From Actinophytocola oryzae (GTDB taxonomy: Bacteria > Actinomycetota > Actinomycetes > Mycobacteriales > Pseudonocardiaceae), in NCBI RefSeq assembly GCF_004364325.1, contig NZ_SOCP01000004.1:248001-312000 (forward strand): 64,000 bases of DNA, given 5' to 3'. A program made the translations under genes and the position numbers. Positions 44,401 through 52,590 of this stretch are shown here, piece by piece. The notes beneath the pieces were generated by a model. That model was not told the DNA's origin. It worked only from the letters and a program-made list of their open reading frames with translations, and did not search any database. Numbering within the stretch: position 1 is the stretch's first letter; each line of letters begins with the position of its first letter.

Positions 44401-45843
44401 GCGGACCTCGTCGCGGCGGACGGCGACCAGCTCGTCGTGCAGCTCGGCGCGGCGCAGCCCGAGGCGCTCGATCGTGGCCAGGCAGCGGCGGATCGTGTCC
44501 GCGGCGGCATCGTCGTCGTGGTCGGTCGCCGTCGCCGCGATGCGTTCGACCGCGACCTTCAGGTCGGACATGTCCTCGCGCGACGAACCGACCACGGCCA
44601 CCGACAGCGGCTTGAACTCGGTCGGCAGCTTGTCGCGGACCTCCCGCAGCGCGCGGTCGGTGTGCGCGGTGACGAGGACCCGCTTGCCCTGGGCCAGAAG
44701 GTGCGACAGCAACGCGGCGGCCGTGTGCGTCTTGCCGGTGCCTGGCGGGCCCTGCACCAGGGTCTGCGCCTGCGTGTCGACCTGGCGCACGATCCGCAGC
44801 TGGGTCTCGTTGACGGGCAGGGGAAGGAACGCGTCACCGTCCACTTCGACCAGTGCGCCCTCGCCGGGTTCCCCGGTGTCGTGGCGCGGCCGGTGGTCGG
44901 GGTCGACGAGTGGGCGCAGCCCGTCCGGCACGACGCCGTCCTCGCCGAGCTGGTCGACGATCGTCGTGAAGATCTCGACGATGCCCTGCTGGGACCGCCG
45001 CCGCAGTATCACCGCCGGTGCGTACGCGGCGACCGCGTTCTGTTGCGGGACAGGCGGTGCGTCGTCGTCACGGTACTCGCCGTTCGGGTCGAGCGCGTGC
45101 ATGAGTCGCCGCGCGAGTGCCCCGGTCTCCTTGCGGTGCAGCGGATGCGTGTCCAGCTCACGGGCGGCGGCGCGGATCTCGTTGACGTGCCGGGGGTTCG
45201 GCACGAGGCCGGGGTCGAGCATGTCCAGCTCGACGTCCGCGGTGGCCACCGAGTCCAAGCGGTGCACGGTGAGCTTGCCCGAGTCGTCGTCGAAGCGGAT
45301 GCCGACGGGCGCGGTCAGCAGGTGCCGCCGCACCCCGGGCCCCTCCCAGGCCAGGCAGCCGACGCCGACGACCAGCTCCAGTTCCTCGGGGTTGCCGCTG
45401 GCGGCGACGTAGGCGGCGAAGAGCTGGGCGTAGCAGGCGCGGACGGGCCGCTCGACGCGTTCGCGGTTCGCCCACGTGCGCCACGCGACCAGCCAGGTCA
45501 CGTACTGCTCGGTCAGCTCAGCCGGTGCGTCGTCGGCCAGCCGGGGCGTGGTCTCCGGGTCGTGCGGGTCGCCGACCCAGGGCGTCAGCTCGTCGGCGGG
45601 CGGCGGATCGTGCCTGGTGACGCGCTCGACCGTGAGGACGTCGGCGTCCGGCTCGGGGTCGCCACGGTGGGCGGACACGACGGCGGGGTGGTCGGGCAGG
45701 CCGTCGAACCACAGCACGGAGCGGTACCCGTCGACCGTGCGCGGCGGTGAGTTCCTGAGCTGTTGGGCCCGCCCGAGGAACTCGAAGAGGCGAACCGCCC
45801 TGCCGACCAGCGGGTCGGCGACCTGCGGACTCTGCTCGTCCAC
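41482..45843 (-). CDS. SF1 (Upf1-like) helicase with C-terminal nuclease-like domain
   Basis: Very large nucleic-acid enzyme of about 1453 residues. An N-terminal region of about 350 residues precedes Walker A VQGPPGTGKTHTAAALL (about 362-372). A long, mostly helical insertion of about 670 residues follows, then Walker B VVIVDEASQAGLEATF (about 1040), motif III VVIGDDKQVSPTAVG, LTEHRRCVPEIIGFSN and the motif V/VI region FQGAERDVMFLSMV and NVAASRARDQMWVF. From about 1340 a domain with FEQRVANRLVGLGYAV, LRLDLVVVGA and AVLCEGDTWEG has the E...D...ExD spacing of a PD-(D/E)XK (DUF559/Vsr-like) endonuclease. GTG at 45843 with GGGAGGA is preferred to a TTG 33 bases earlier. Possible roles are DNA repair or phage defence. 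Confidence 0.85.
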   Translation of the reverse strand: MDEQSPQVADPLVGRAVRLFEFLGRAQQLRNSPPRTVDGYRSVLWFDGLPDHPAVVSAHRGDPEPDADVLTVERVTRHDPPPADELTPWVGDPHDPETTPRLADDAPAELTEQYVTWLVAWRTWANRERVERPVRACYAQLFAAYVAASGNPEELELVVGVGCLAWEGPGVRRHLLTAPVGIRFDDDSGKLTVHRLDSVATADVELDMLDPGLVPNPRHVNEIRAAARELDTHPLHRKETGALARRLMHALDPNGEYRDDDAPPVPQQNAVAAYAPAVILRRRSQQGIVEIFTTIVDQLGEDGVVPDGLRPLVDPDHRPRHDTGEPGEGALVEVDGDAFLPLPVNETQLRIVRQVDTQAQTLVQGPPGTGKTHTAAALLSHLLAQGKRVLVTAHTDRALREVRDKLPTEFKPLSVAVVGSSREDMSDLKVAVERIAATATDHDDDAAADTIRRCLATIERLGLRRAELHDELVAVRRDEVRVHEHAGYSGTLAAIALRLRQQEPRFGWLRDHADVASDAAPPLATEEVVEWQGFLTDEALLADEAQARLRLVELGTPPAPQVFTEFVDVERAAAETEARHADLKQHPAFEAVRAIDAGARAQLRRRLSELADEADDLARRRETWMAEALADIRTGRARLWHARAQQISQLTVPAGELVARLGPLTEVTADGNLDVLVAHAEHLSAYLTTNTIRTGSDGSPKIGALTPKPVKQAQVFFENVRVNGLPPTDRQRVDEFRGWARLHKLLGALDRAWPGGVPLLPTDPPLERLAWHTTELDQLHRVLRLGEALETEQRRFAEAGLPRADWTDLDSVRRYANLVDVAAAVDAHVTATLPLRRLESAVSTVAGRADAAPCVPALLAAVRDRDPSAYATAYQRLTRLVTVRTRLARRDALASVVPPRLRAAVQANPAAWGERLARFGDAWTWASVGTWVESRDTADVNAVQAEITLTEERIRREVETLAATRAWRHAVSPDRLTGQARANLEHYAYLVRRLGKGTGKYAPQRRAEVRTAMDRCRSAVPVWIMPVYRIAEQLQIRRDMFDVVIVDEASQAGLEATFLQYLAPRMVVIGDDKQVSPTAVGVDQQRLRDLASQYLGDDPYRSAWQDPQRSLFDEAKMRYRGLLTLTEHRRCVPEIIGFSNRVAYEPDGIRLQAVRQYGADRLDPIRAVHVGGTVEGTTNKVNAAEVAAVVEQLEKCLADPRYDGKTFGVISLLGGAQAKAIERRLLERVAPEDWAARKLQCGDSADFQGAERDVMFLSMVAGAADRVVPLTREMYVQRYNVAASRARDQMWVFHSIPLAALSNQEDMRFQLLDHCYGVMSADRAEGMLASAVPPDVRVEPFDSLFEQRVANRLVGLGYAVTPSFTVERLRLDLVVVGAASRLAVLCEGDTWEGAPAYERDLATQRDLERCGWRLHRIRESAFYANETRTMAALLARLRALGITPKGAPGLYPE

Positions 45844-45906
45844 CCGTCCTCCCTGTGGCGGTCCGGCACCGTCCAAGGTACCGGACAGGCAGGTGGCGGC
45901 ACCTGA

Positions 45907-46860
45907 TCAGGCGTGACAGGTCAGGGGTCTGCCACCGTTGAGGGTGATCATGTCGCCGATCGCGGCCATCACATCGATCTGCGCGCCCGGCTCCGCGCCG
46001 TCCAGCTCCGCGTACGCCCGGTGGAGGTTGCCCGCGAGGCGCTCGGCGTCCCTGAGGTCCGCGAACTCGCCGAGGTCGGTCTGGCGGGCGGCGTCCAGCG
46101 GTGACAGGCCTGCTGCCCTGGCGTCGCTCGCCGTCCTGCGCAGGAAGTAGAGGTAGGACAGGATGTCGTCGATCACCTGTGGACCGGTGACCGGACCGTG
46201 GCCAGGCACGATCGTCTCCGCACCAAGCGGTTTCACGACCGTTTCCAGTACCTCGATGGCCCCCGCGAGCGAGCCCTGCATGAGAAAAGGCGTGCCTCCG
46301 TTGAACAAGAGGTCGCCACTGAACAACACTCTGCGTTCCGGCACCCACACGATCGAGTCGTTCGTGGTGTGTGCTGCGGTACCCACGTGGGTGACCTCGC
46401 ACCGCAGGTCGTCCACCCAGACGGTCACGCCGTCCTTGTAGGTGACGAACGGCGGCGCCAGTTCCACGTCACCCCACTCGACCTTCGTCCAGACCGGCTC
46501 GTCGAACGGCATGCCCCACTGCAGGATGCTCGAGCGGGTCGCCTCGTGCCCGATGATCGTGGCGCCGGGTAGGAGGTAGTTCCCGAAGGTGTGGTCGCCG
46601 TGGTGGTGGGTGTTGACGAGTGTGCGCACCGGCCGCCGGGTCACCTCACCGACCGCGGCGAGGTAGGCACGGGTGCGGCGTTCGGTCGAGCACGTGTCGA
46701 CGCTGACGACTCCCTTGTCACCGACCAGAAAGCCGGTGTTGTTGATCCACCAGGTGCCGTCTGGCTGGATGTAGGCGAAGACGCCGTCGCTGACCTCCTC
46801 GACACGGGGACTGCCGGGCGTTGTGATGTCGTGATGAGTGCTGGTCACGAATGTCACCAT
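45907..46860 (-). CDS. MBL-fold metallo-hydrolase
   Basis: Metallo-beta-lactamase-fold enzyme of 317 residues. The zinc motif is NTHHHGDHTFGNYL, followed by HVGTAAHTTNDSIV, RVLFSGDLLFNGG and IVPGHGPVTGP. The start is ambiguous: ATG at 46860 or nearby GTGs; none has a strong ribosome site. VFAYIQPDGTWWINNTGFLV near the N-terminus is typical of the cyclase-like or quinone-related MBL group rather than true beta-lactamases. Divergent from the XRE gene across about 100 bases. Substrate unknown. Confidence 0.86.
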   Translation of the reverse strand: MVTFVTSTHHDITTPGSPRVEEVSDGVFAYIQPDGTWWINNTGFLVGDKGVVSVDTCSTERRTRAYLAAVGEVTRRPVRTLVNTHHHGDHTFGNYLLPGATIIGHEATRSSILQWGMPFDEPVWTKVEWGDVELAPPFVTYKDGVTVWVDDLRCEVTHVGTAAHTTNDSIVWVPERRVLFSGDLLFNGGTPFLMQGSLAGAIEVLETVVKPLGAETIVPGHGPVTGPQVIDDILSYLYFLRRTASDARAAGLSPLDAARQTDLGEFADLRDAERLAGNLHRAYAELDGAEPGAQIDVMAAIGDMITLNGGRPLTCHA

Positions 46861-46968
46861 AAGGACCAGTGGCTCGTCCGATCCGGCGGTCGGCCTCCTC
46901 ATCTCTGGTCAGACCGCGTACTCTGGGTGGGCTGGCAGATGAACGTGCATCCGGGAGGGAGGGCCCGA

Positions 46969-47871
46969 ATGGCCGCGGAAGATTCTCGCTTCGAGGAGAC
47001 CCCGAAGTTCGGCGGTGGCGACCAGTCCGGTGCGCCGACCGCTCGGCGCATCGTGCTCGGCGCGCAGTTGCGCAGGCTTCGTGAGCAGGCCGAGATCTCG
47101 AGGGCGGACGCCGGGTACCACATCCGGGGCTCCGACTCGAAGATCAGCCGCATGGAGCTCGGTCGCGTCGGGTTCAAGGAGCGCGACGTCGTCGACCTGC
47201 TGTCGATGTACGGGGTGTTCGACGAGCAGGAGCGTGCCGTCTTCCTAGAGATGGTCCGCAAGTCCAACGAGCGCGGCTGGTGGCACCGGTACTCCGGCAC
47301 CATGCCGTCCTGGTTCCAGGACTTCGTCGGCCTCGAGGAGTCCGCGTCGCTGATCCAGAGTCACGAGCAGCAGTTCGTGCCGGGTCTCATGCAGACGGAG
47401 GACTACGCCCGCGCGGTCGTCAGCCACGGCAGGCCGGAGCTGATGGACCAGGAGGGTGAGCGCCGCGTCGCGCTGCGCCTCCAGCGGCAGAAGGTGCTGA
47501 CCAGGTCGGGTGCGCCCCGGCTCTGGGCGGTCGTCGACGAGTCCGTGCTGCACCGGCCGATCGGCGGTCACCGGGTGCTGCGTGAGCAGATCGAGCACCT
47601 GCTCGAGCTGACCCGCCAGCCGAACGTGACACTGCAGATCCTGCCGTACCACATGAGCGGGTACGCGGCCGAGGGCGCGTTCTCGATCCTGCGGTTCGCG
47701 GAGCCGTCGCTGCCGGACATCGTCTACATCGAGCACCTCAGCGGCGCTCTGTACCTGGACCGGGTGGACGAGCTGGAGGTCTACGGCCGGGTCATCGACC
47801 GCCTCGCCGTGGACGCCGAGACGCCCGACCGCAGCAGGCAGCTGCTGTCGAAGTTCCGGCAGGACATCTGA
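46969..47871 (+). CDS. XRE-family regulator with Scr1-type C-terminal domain
   Basis: Actinomycete-specific regulator of 300 residues. The HTH (about 22-80) reads RRIVLGAQLRRLREQAEISR, then GYHIRGSDSKISRMELGRVG. The C-terminal half has RWYSG-like WWHRYSGTMPSWFQDFVGLE, then IQSHEQQFVPGLMQTEDYAR and ILPYHMSGYAAEGAFSILRF, the DUF5753/Scr1 pattern. The ATG has an excellent GGGAGGGAGGG site. A DUF397 gene follows 415 bases downstream, the usual XRE/DUF397 pairing seen in developmental control systems such as WhiJ; the paired function is inferred. Confidence 0.93.
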   Translation: MAAEDSRFEETPKFGGGDQSGAPTARRIVLGAQLRRLREQAEISRADAGYHIRGSDSKISRMELGRVGFKERDVVDLLSMYGVFDEQERAVFLEMVRKSNERGWWHRYSGTMPSWFQDFVGLEESASLIQSHEQQFVPGLMQTEDYARAVVSHGRPELMDQEGERRVALRLQRQKVLTRSGAPRLWAVVDESVLHRPIGGHRVLREQIEHLLELTRQPNVTLQILPYHMSGYAAEGAFSILRFAEPSLPDIVYIEHLSGALYLDRVDELEVYGRVIDRLAVDAETPDRSRQLLSKFRQDI

Positions 47872-48184
47872 GTCGTCTGCACGTGCGGAAGCCCGCCCGG
47901 ACACGGTTGGGTCGTCACGCGTGCGTGTCGGATCAGACTCGTGGTATTCGTTCCGGTGGTGGTCTACACCGTCCTTCCTGCAATCGGGTGACATTAGATT
48001 GGGTGGCGAATCGTTATCTGTGCAGCGACGTGACACTCGCGTGACTACCTGTGGCCTAGTCGCCTCACCCGGCCGGTACCTCAAGCTGGGGCTATGTGTT
48101 GCCGACAGTCACATTGTGTGGCTCAACGCCTTTCCGAGCACACAGTGAGTAGTGGGTCAGGCCTATGTGATGCACGCCCGTACT

Positions 48185-48198
48185 AATGCACGTGCATT
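48185..48198. promoter_or_regulatory. Palindrome AATGCACGTGCATT (site 1)
   Basis: Perfect 14-base palindrome about 90 bases before the DUF397 start codon. A second copy lies 51 bases further on, nearly five helical turns away, so both could be bound on one face by the same regulator. Confidence 0.7.
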
Positions 48199-48235
48199 TA
48201 CCACTGCATAGGTCGGTGCTACCGTGCAAACACCC

Positions 48236-48249
48236 AATGCACGTGCATA
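48236..48249. promoter_or_regulatory. Palindrome AATGCACGTGCATA (site 2)
   Basis: Second copy with a 12-base perfect core ATGCACGTGCAT, 37 bases before the DUF397 ATG, with an extra ATATGCAC at its right edge. The XRE protein encoded upstream is the obvious candidate binder. Confidence 0.7.
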
Positions 48250-48286
48250 TGCACCCACTAGTTTGGGGCTCGGAAAGGGCGGGGTC

Positions 48287-48499
48287 ATGACCGAGATTCG
48301 AAACGGCGTATCGGCGGACGATCTTCCCGGTGCGGCGTGGCGCAAGAGTAGCTACAGCGGCGCGGTCGGCAACTGTGTGGAACTGAGCTGGTTGGGGGAG
48401 CGGGCAGGTGTTCGCAACTCCCGTGACCCTCACGGCCCGGTTCTCGTGTTACCGACCTGCTCACTGAAGTCATTCGTGAGCGACGCCGTGACCGCGTAG
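48287..48499 (+). CDS. DUF397 domain-containing protein
   Basis: Small protein of 70 residues with the full DUF397 pattern: AAWRKSSYSGAVGNCVELSW, then VRNSRDPHGPVLVLP and a final SFVSDAV. The ATG at 48287 follows GGGCGGGG. These proteins are encoded beside Scr1-type XRE regulators and are thought to act as their partners or antitoxin-like modulators in actinomycetes (established association, unclear mechanism). Preceded by twin TGCACGTGCA palindromes. Confidence 0.93.
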   Translation: MTEIRNGVSADDLPGAAWRKSSYSGAVGNCVELSWLGERAGVRNSRDPHGPVLVLPTCSLKSFVSDAVTA

Positions 48500-48537
48500 C
48501 TGCTGCTACAGCAGTACCGGATAGCGGGAGGGCCTCG

Positions 48538-48873
48538 ATGTCTTCCACTGGCTCCGCCTCGGAAGGCGTCGATGCCCAGTTGTGTGCCTTGGTCCGACGC
48601 GGCTTCCGCTTCGTCGACCCTCGGAACGAGCACGGTGACGTCATGGCCGTCGTGGGTGTCCGCGCCCACGACGACGTGATCGACGTCGTCGAGATCCTCG
48701 GCGAGGACGAGGCAGTTGCCACGCGGATGCCGCCCGACCAGGACGTCCTGGCCCCGCGGCGGATCCACTGGCGGGAGCAGGGGCCCGCGTCAGTGGTCCT
48801 GGCAAGGCTGCTGCTCCTCGCGGACGACCACGTCCCCGGCAAGCTCCACCTGCCGGGCTCCGCGAGCGCCTAG
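48538..48873 (+). CDS. Conserved-looking hypothetical protein
   Basis: Protein of 111 residues without a named family. The sequence LVRRGFRFVDPRNEHGDVMA, VVGVRAHDDVIDVVEILGED and DQDVLAPRRIHWREQGPASV reads as a compact alpha/beta domain, acidic overall. A GGGAGGG ribosome site 5 bases from the ATG and codon use both support it as a real gene. It follows the DUF397 gene by 38 bases on the same strand and is probably in the same transcript. Confidence 0.78.
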   Translation: MSSTGSASEGVDAQLCALVRRGFRFVDPRNEHGDVMAVVGVRAHDDVIDVVEILGEDEAVATRMPPDQDVLAPRRIHWREQGPASVVLARLLLLADDHVPGKLHLPGSASA

Positions 48874-48941
48874 GTCACCGCTGACCTGGGCCAAAGGGCG
48901 AAAAACCCGTTTTGTCATACCCCCGGCCTAGGATCGCGGGC

Positions 48942-51900
48942 ATGAGAGCAGGGCTCATCGGACGCGGCCATCCAGCGGGCGTCCTGCGTGCCGAGATCGG
49001 CCGCGCCACCGCGAGCCACGGCGGGTTGGTGCTGGTCACGGGCGAGGCGGGCATCGGGAAGACCACACTGGTCACCGACGCGATGGAGGTCGCTCGGGAG
49101 CAGGGCGCTCTCGTGCTGTCCGGTTCCTGCTGGGACTCCGACGCGGCTCCGGGGTTCTGGCCGTGGGTACAGGTAGTGCGCGGGCTGCGGCGGCAGACCA
49201 CGGCCGAGGAGTGGGCCGCGGTCGAGGAGGCCGCCGGGGGACAGCTCGCGGTGCTGCTGGGGGAGTCCGGCGACCCGGCGGACGGGTTCGGGATGTACGA
49301 CGCGGTCACGTCCGCGCTGGTCGCCATGTCACAGCGGCGGCCGGTGCTGGTCGTGCTCGACGACCTGCACTGGGCCGACCCGTCCTCGGTGCGGTTGCTG
49401 GAGTTCGTCGCGCAGCACACCTGGTTCGAGCGGTTGCTGCTGGTCGGCACGTACCGCGACGTGGAGGTCGAGGCCACGGAGCACCCGCTCGCGCCGCTGG
49501 TGTTGCCGCTGCTCACCAAGGCCACGACCGTGACGCTCACCGGCCTCGACCGGGACGAGGTCGGTGCGCTGATGACACGCACGGTGGGTATCGCGCCGAC
49601 GTCCGACCTCGTCGCCGAGGTGCACCTGCGGACCGGCGGCAACCCGTTCTTCGTCGAGCAGACCGTCCGCCTCTGGTACAGCGGCGGTTCGGTCACCGAC
49701 GTGGCACCCGGCGTGCGTGACGCGGTGCGGCGGCGGCTGTCGTTGCTGCCGGAGCCCGTGTCGCGGTTGCTGTCGTCGGCCGCCGTGCTGGGCCGCGAGT
49801 TCCACCGGCAGGTGCTCGCGGCGTCGGTCGGCGAGCCCGTCGCGCACGTTGACCGCCACCTCGGGCAGGCGGTGGCGGCGCGGCTCGTGTCCACACTCGG
49901 GGACGGCCGGTTCGCGTTCGCCCACGACCTCGTGCGCGAGACCCTGTACCTGGGGTTGGGCGACGCGGTGGCGGGGGAGCGGCACGCGGCGGTGGTCAGG
50001 GCGCTCGACAGCTCGCCTGCGCTCGCAGGCCGGATCTTCCCGGCCGACCTGGCGCGGCACGCGTACCTCGGACGTGCGTCGCTCGAACCGCGGCAGGTGG
50101 TCGACGTGCTGGTGGTCGCGGCCAAGGACGCGCGAAGACGGTCGGCGTACGAGGAGTCGGCCAACCACTACCGGCGGGCGGTCGCGCTGCTGTCGCCGAC
50201 CGACCCGCGCAGGGCGCGGATCGCGTTGGACTTCGGCGTGCAGCTGCACAACCTCGGCGAACGGGACGAGGCGTGGCGGGTGCTGGAGGAGGTCGCGGGC
50301 GCCGCGCTGTCCGGCGACGACCTCGATGTTCTGGTGCGCTCGGCGCTGACGCTGTACGGCCTGGCATCCGCCGAGGACAGGGAGAAGCTGAAGGAGGACC
50401 TGCTGCGCGCGGCGTACGCGCGGCTCAACCCGGGGTCGGCCCCGCCGGCCGGTTCGCTCGACCACCTCGCACAGGAGGTGATCGTCCGGCTGATCGCGAT
50501 CGCCCGCGACGACGGGGACGACGAGGTGTTGGAGTTCAGCCTGTGGACACAGCACGACCGGCTGTGGGGGATGGGGCACGCGGCGCAGCGGCTCGCGCTG
50601 ACTGACGAGCTGGCGACCATCGCGCGGAGGACCGGCGACCGCGAGATGGAGCAGTACGCGGTGTCGCTCGGCTGGGTGGCGACGTTCGAGCTGAACGACC
50701 CGTCGTACCACGAGCGGTTCCGCGCGTTCCTCGCGCTGGTGGCCGAGCCGCCCCGCACGCAGGTGTCGGACATGTGCCACATCGACAGGAACATCATCGC
50801 GACACTGCACGGCCGGTTCGACGAGGCGGCCGCACACCTGGCCACTGCGAGGGAGGGCGAGCTGCCGGACGGCTTCAGCCACGTCGACCACCACCTGGAG
50901 TGGGCGATGTGGTTGCTGCAGGGCCGTTTCGAAGACCTGGGCGACGTCCGAGCCAGGGCCACGGAGGTAAAACACCCCCTCCCAACACTACTGGAAGGCA
51001 TCACGGCAGCCTGCCGGGGAGAGGCGGCAACGGCCCGCGAGTGCCTGGCGGAGCTGGAGTCCCGGCGAGACCCCCAGTCCGGCGCGTACGAGCCGTTGAT
51101 GACCCGCCTGCGAGTCCAGGTGGCGGTGGCGACCGGCGACGTGGACCGGTGCGCCACGCTGCACGACGAGCTGGTCCCACACGAGGGCACATGGCTGGTG
51201 TCGCTGTACGGCTGCGATCTGAGCGGCCCGGTGACACTGTGGCTGGGCCACCTGTCCCTGACCCGAGGCGACACCCGCTCGGCGACGAGGTACTTCGAGG
51301 CGGCCCGCAAGTCGGCGGACCTGATGGGTGCGCGCCCGTGGTCGGTGGAGGCGAAGGCGGGGTTGGCGGCGGCGCTGACGGGTGCGCCTGCCGCGGAACT
51401 CCGTGCGCAGGTGGCCCGCGAGGCGGCGTCCCTTGGCATGCGCCACCTGGCGTCAGACGTGGAGCCGTTGCCCCACAACGAGTTCCGCTGCACAGGTGAG
51501 ACGTGGTCCCTGTCGATGGCCGGCAGGACGGTGCACGTCCCGGACAGCAAGGGCCTACGGGATCTCCACGTGCTGCTACGGGCACCGGGCAAGGAGATCC
51601 CGGCAACCCGCCTGCTGAACCCGTCGGGCGGCGAAACGGTCACAGCAACGGGCGGCGACCCGCTGCTCGACGAGGAAGCAAGGACCCGCTACCGAGCCAG
51701 ACTGTCCACACTGGACGAACTGATAGAGGAAGCGGACACGGCCGGCGAGGACCAGAAGGCCGCCGCCTACGACCGAGAACGCGAAGCCCTCCTGACAGAG
51801 CTGCGCACAGCCACCGGCCTGGGCGGCAGAACCCGCCGCCTGGGCGACGAAGCAGAACGAGCCCGCAAAACAGTGACGGCGAGAATCCGCGACACCCTGA

Positions 51901-52010
51901 GGAAGCTGGACACCAGCCACCCAGAACTGGCAACCCACCTTCGCGCGACGGTCACTACCGGCACAACCTGCGCCTACCACCCGGAGGTGGGGATCACCTG
52001 GCAGTCGTAG
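48942..52010 (+). CDS. AAA-16 ATPase with TPR-like region and C-terminal regulatory domain
   Basis: Large protein of 1022 residues of the MalT/LAL-like STAND type. MRAGLIGRGHPAGVLRAEIG opens it, Walker A is TGEAGIGKTT (33-42) and Walker B VLVVLDDLHWADPSS (135-149). Helical repeats occupy about 350-850. The C-terminus lacks a LuxR HTH but has WSLSMAGRTVHVPDSKGLRD, LLDEEARTRYRARLSTLDEL and a final ERARKTVTARIRDTLRKLD, a domain that recurs in actinobacterial AAA-16 proteins and may be a winged-helix or oligomerisation module (inference). ATG at 48942. The ligand and DNA target are unknown. Confidence 0.85.
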   Translation: MRAGLIGRGHPAGVLRAEIGRATASHGGLVLVTGEAGIGKTTLVTDAMEVAREQGALVLSGSCWDSDAAPGFWPWVQVVRGLRRQTTAEEWAAVEEAAGGQLAVLLGESGDPADGFGMYDAVTSALVAMSQRRPVLVVLDDLHWADPSSVRLLEFVAQHTWFERLLLVGTYRDVEVEATEHPLAPLVLPLLTKATTVTLTGLDRDEVGALMTRTVGIAPTSDLVAEVHLRTGGNPFFVEQTVRLWYSGGSVTDVAPGVRDAVRRRLSLLPEPVSRLLSSAAVLGREFHRQVLAASVGEPVAHVDRHLGQAVAARLVSTLGDGRFAFAHDLVRETLYLGLGDAVAGERHAAVVRALDSSPALAGRIFPADLARHAYLGRASLEPRQVVDVLVVAAKDARRRSAYEESANHYRRAVALLSPTDPRRARIALDFGVQLHNLGERDEAWRVLEEVAGAALSGDDLDVLVRSALTLYGLASAEDREKLKEDLLRAAYARLNPGSAPPAGSLDHLAQEVIVRLIAIARDDGDDEVLEFSLWTQHDRLWGMGHAAQRLALTDELATIARRTGDREMEQYAVSLGWVATFELNDPSYHERFRAFLALVAEPPRTQVSDMCHIDRNIIATLHGRFDEAAAHLATAREGELPDGFSHVDHHLEWAMWLLQGRFEDLGDVRARATEVKHPLPTLLEGITAACRGEAATARECLAELESRRDPQSGAYEPLMTRLRVQVAVATGDVDRCATLHDELVPHEGTWLVSLYGCDLSGPVTLWLGHLSLTRGDTRSATRYFEAARKSADLMGARPWSVEAKAGLAAALTGAPAAELRAQVAREAASLGMRHLASDVEPLPHNEFRCTGETWSLSMAGRTVHVPDSKGLRDLHVLLRAPGKEIPATRLLNPSGGETVTATGGDPLLDEEARTRYRARLSTLDELIEEADTAGEDQKAAAYDREREALLTELRTATGLGGRTRRLGDEAERARKTVTARIRDTLRKLDTSHPELATHLRATVTTGTTCAYHPEVGITWQS

Positions 52011-52590
52011 AAACTCTGCCGCCCGGCCCACGCCCGTACCGCGGTGGATGGGCGATTGGCAGGTACAGAGCCTGGTCGTGAAAGGACGACGACTGGGCCC
52101 ATGATCGGTGGTCGCCTGGAGTCACGGGTTCGCCGCCCGGCGGCTGGATGCACTCGGCGGTGGCCCCAACGCGCCGGTACGCAACCGCGAGGTGCCGGCA
52201 GAAGGACGTGGAACAAGATCCGTCCGGTGGGCCGCCGCCCGATGGCGGGCGGTTCGGGTCTGCGCTCCTCGAATCTCCGAAGTGTCGGGCGCTCGGAGTC
52301 TTGTACGGGACAGGTAGTGGGACGGCTCGTCGGTGACAGCAGCCTGCGCCTCTGCGAGGGCCGCCCTTTCGATCAGGAGTCGAATGGTCTTGGTGGCAGG
52401 GGATGGCTCAGTTACCGCACGCGCGTCGCGTGCTCACGAGGAACATACCTGCTAGGCCGTCGGTCGCAAGACCACAGTGGTGTTCGTGGGTAACTCGGCC
52501 GAGTTCGTCGCCCTGGTCAACATAGGGACTGTAGAACGTTCTGCTCTGGCGCACTTTCGGTGGTGATGTCAGTTAAGACCCGAACGCGCT
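52011..52590. other. Long intergenic region without a supported gene
   Basis: 580 bases at the left edge of a lower-GC patch. Open frames here are Arg/Gly/Ser-rich and unconvincing. Near 52480-52560 a plus-strand frame reads VVFVGNSAEFVALV, faintly like a DUF397 C-terminus, possibly a decayed copy. No repeat or RNA gene was recognised. Confidence 0.45.

Larger units (their letters stand above)
47872..48286. other. Regulatory gap between XRE and DUF397 genes
   Basis: 415 bases without a convincing gene. Composition is less GC-rich than the neighbours. It contains two strong palindromes (listed separately) near its right end and a half-site-like TGATGCACG at about 48168. Confidence 0.6.

Noticed and set aside
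47921..48148. Plus-strand frame of 75 codons between XRE and DUF397 genes
   Set aside because: No ribosome site, unusual composition, ends just before the palindromic operators.
52044..52493. Plus-strand frame of 149 codons in the gap after the AAA ATPase
   Set aside because: Arg/Gly/Ser-rich composition, no start signal and no family resemblance; typical of chance frames in GC-rich DNA.
52480..52570. Possible decayed DUF397 remnant
   Set aside because: Only a faint VVFVGNSAEF-like match to the C-terminal motif; no WRKSSYS element upstream.
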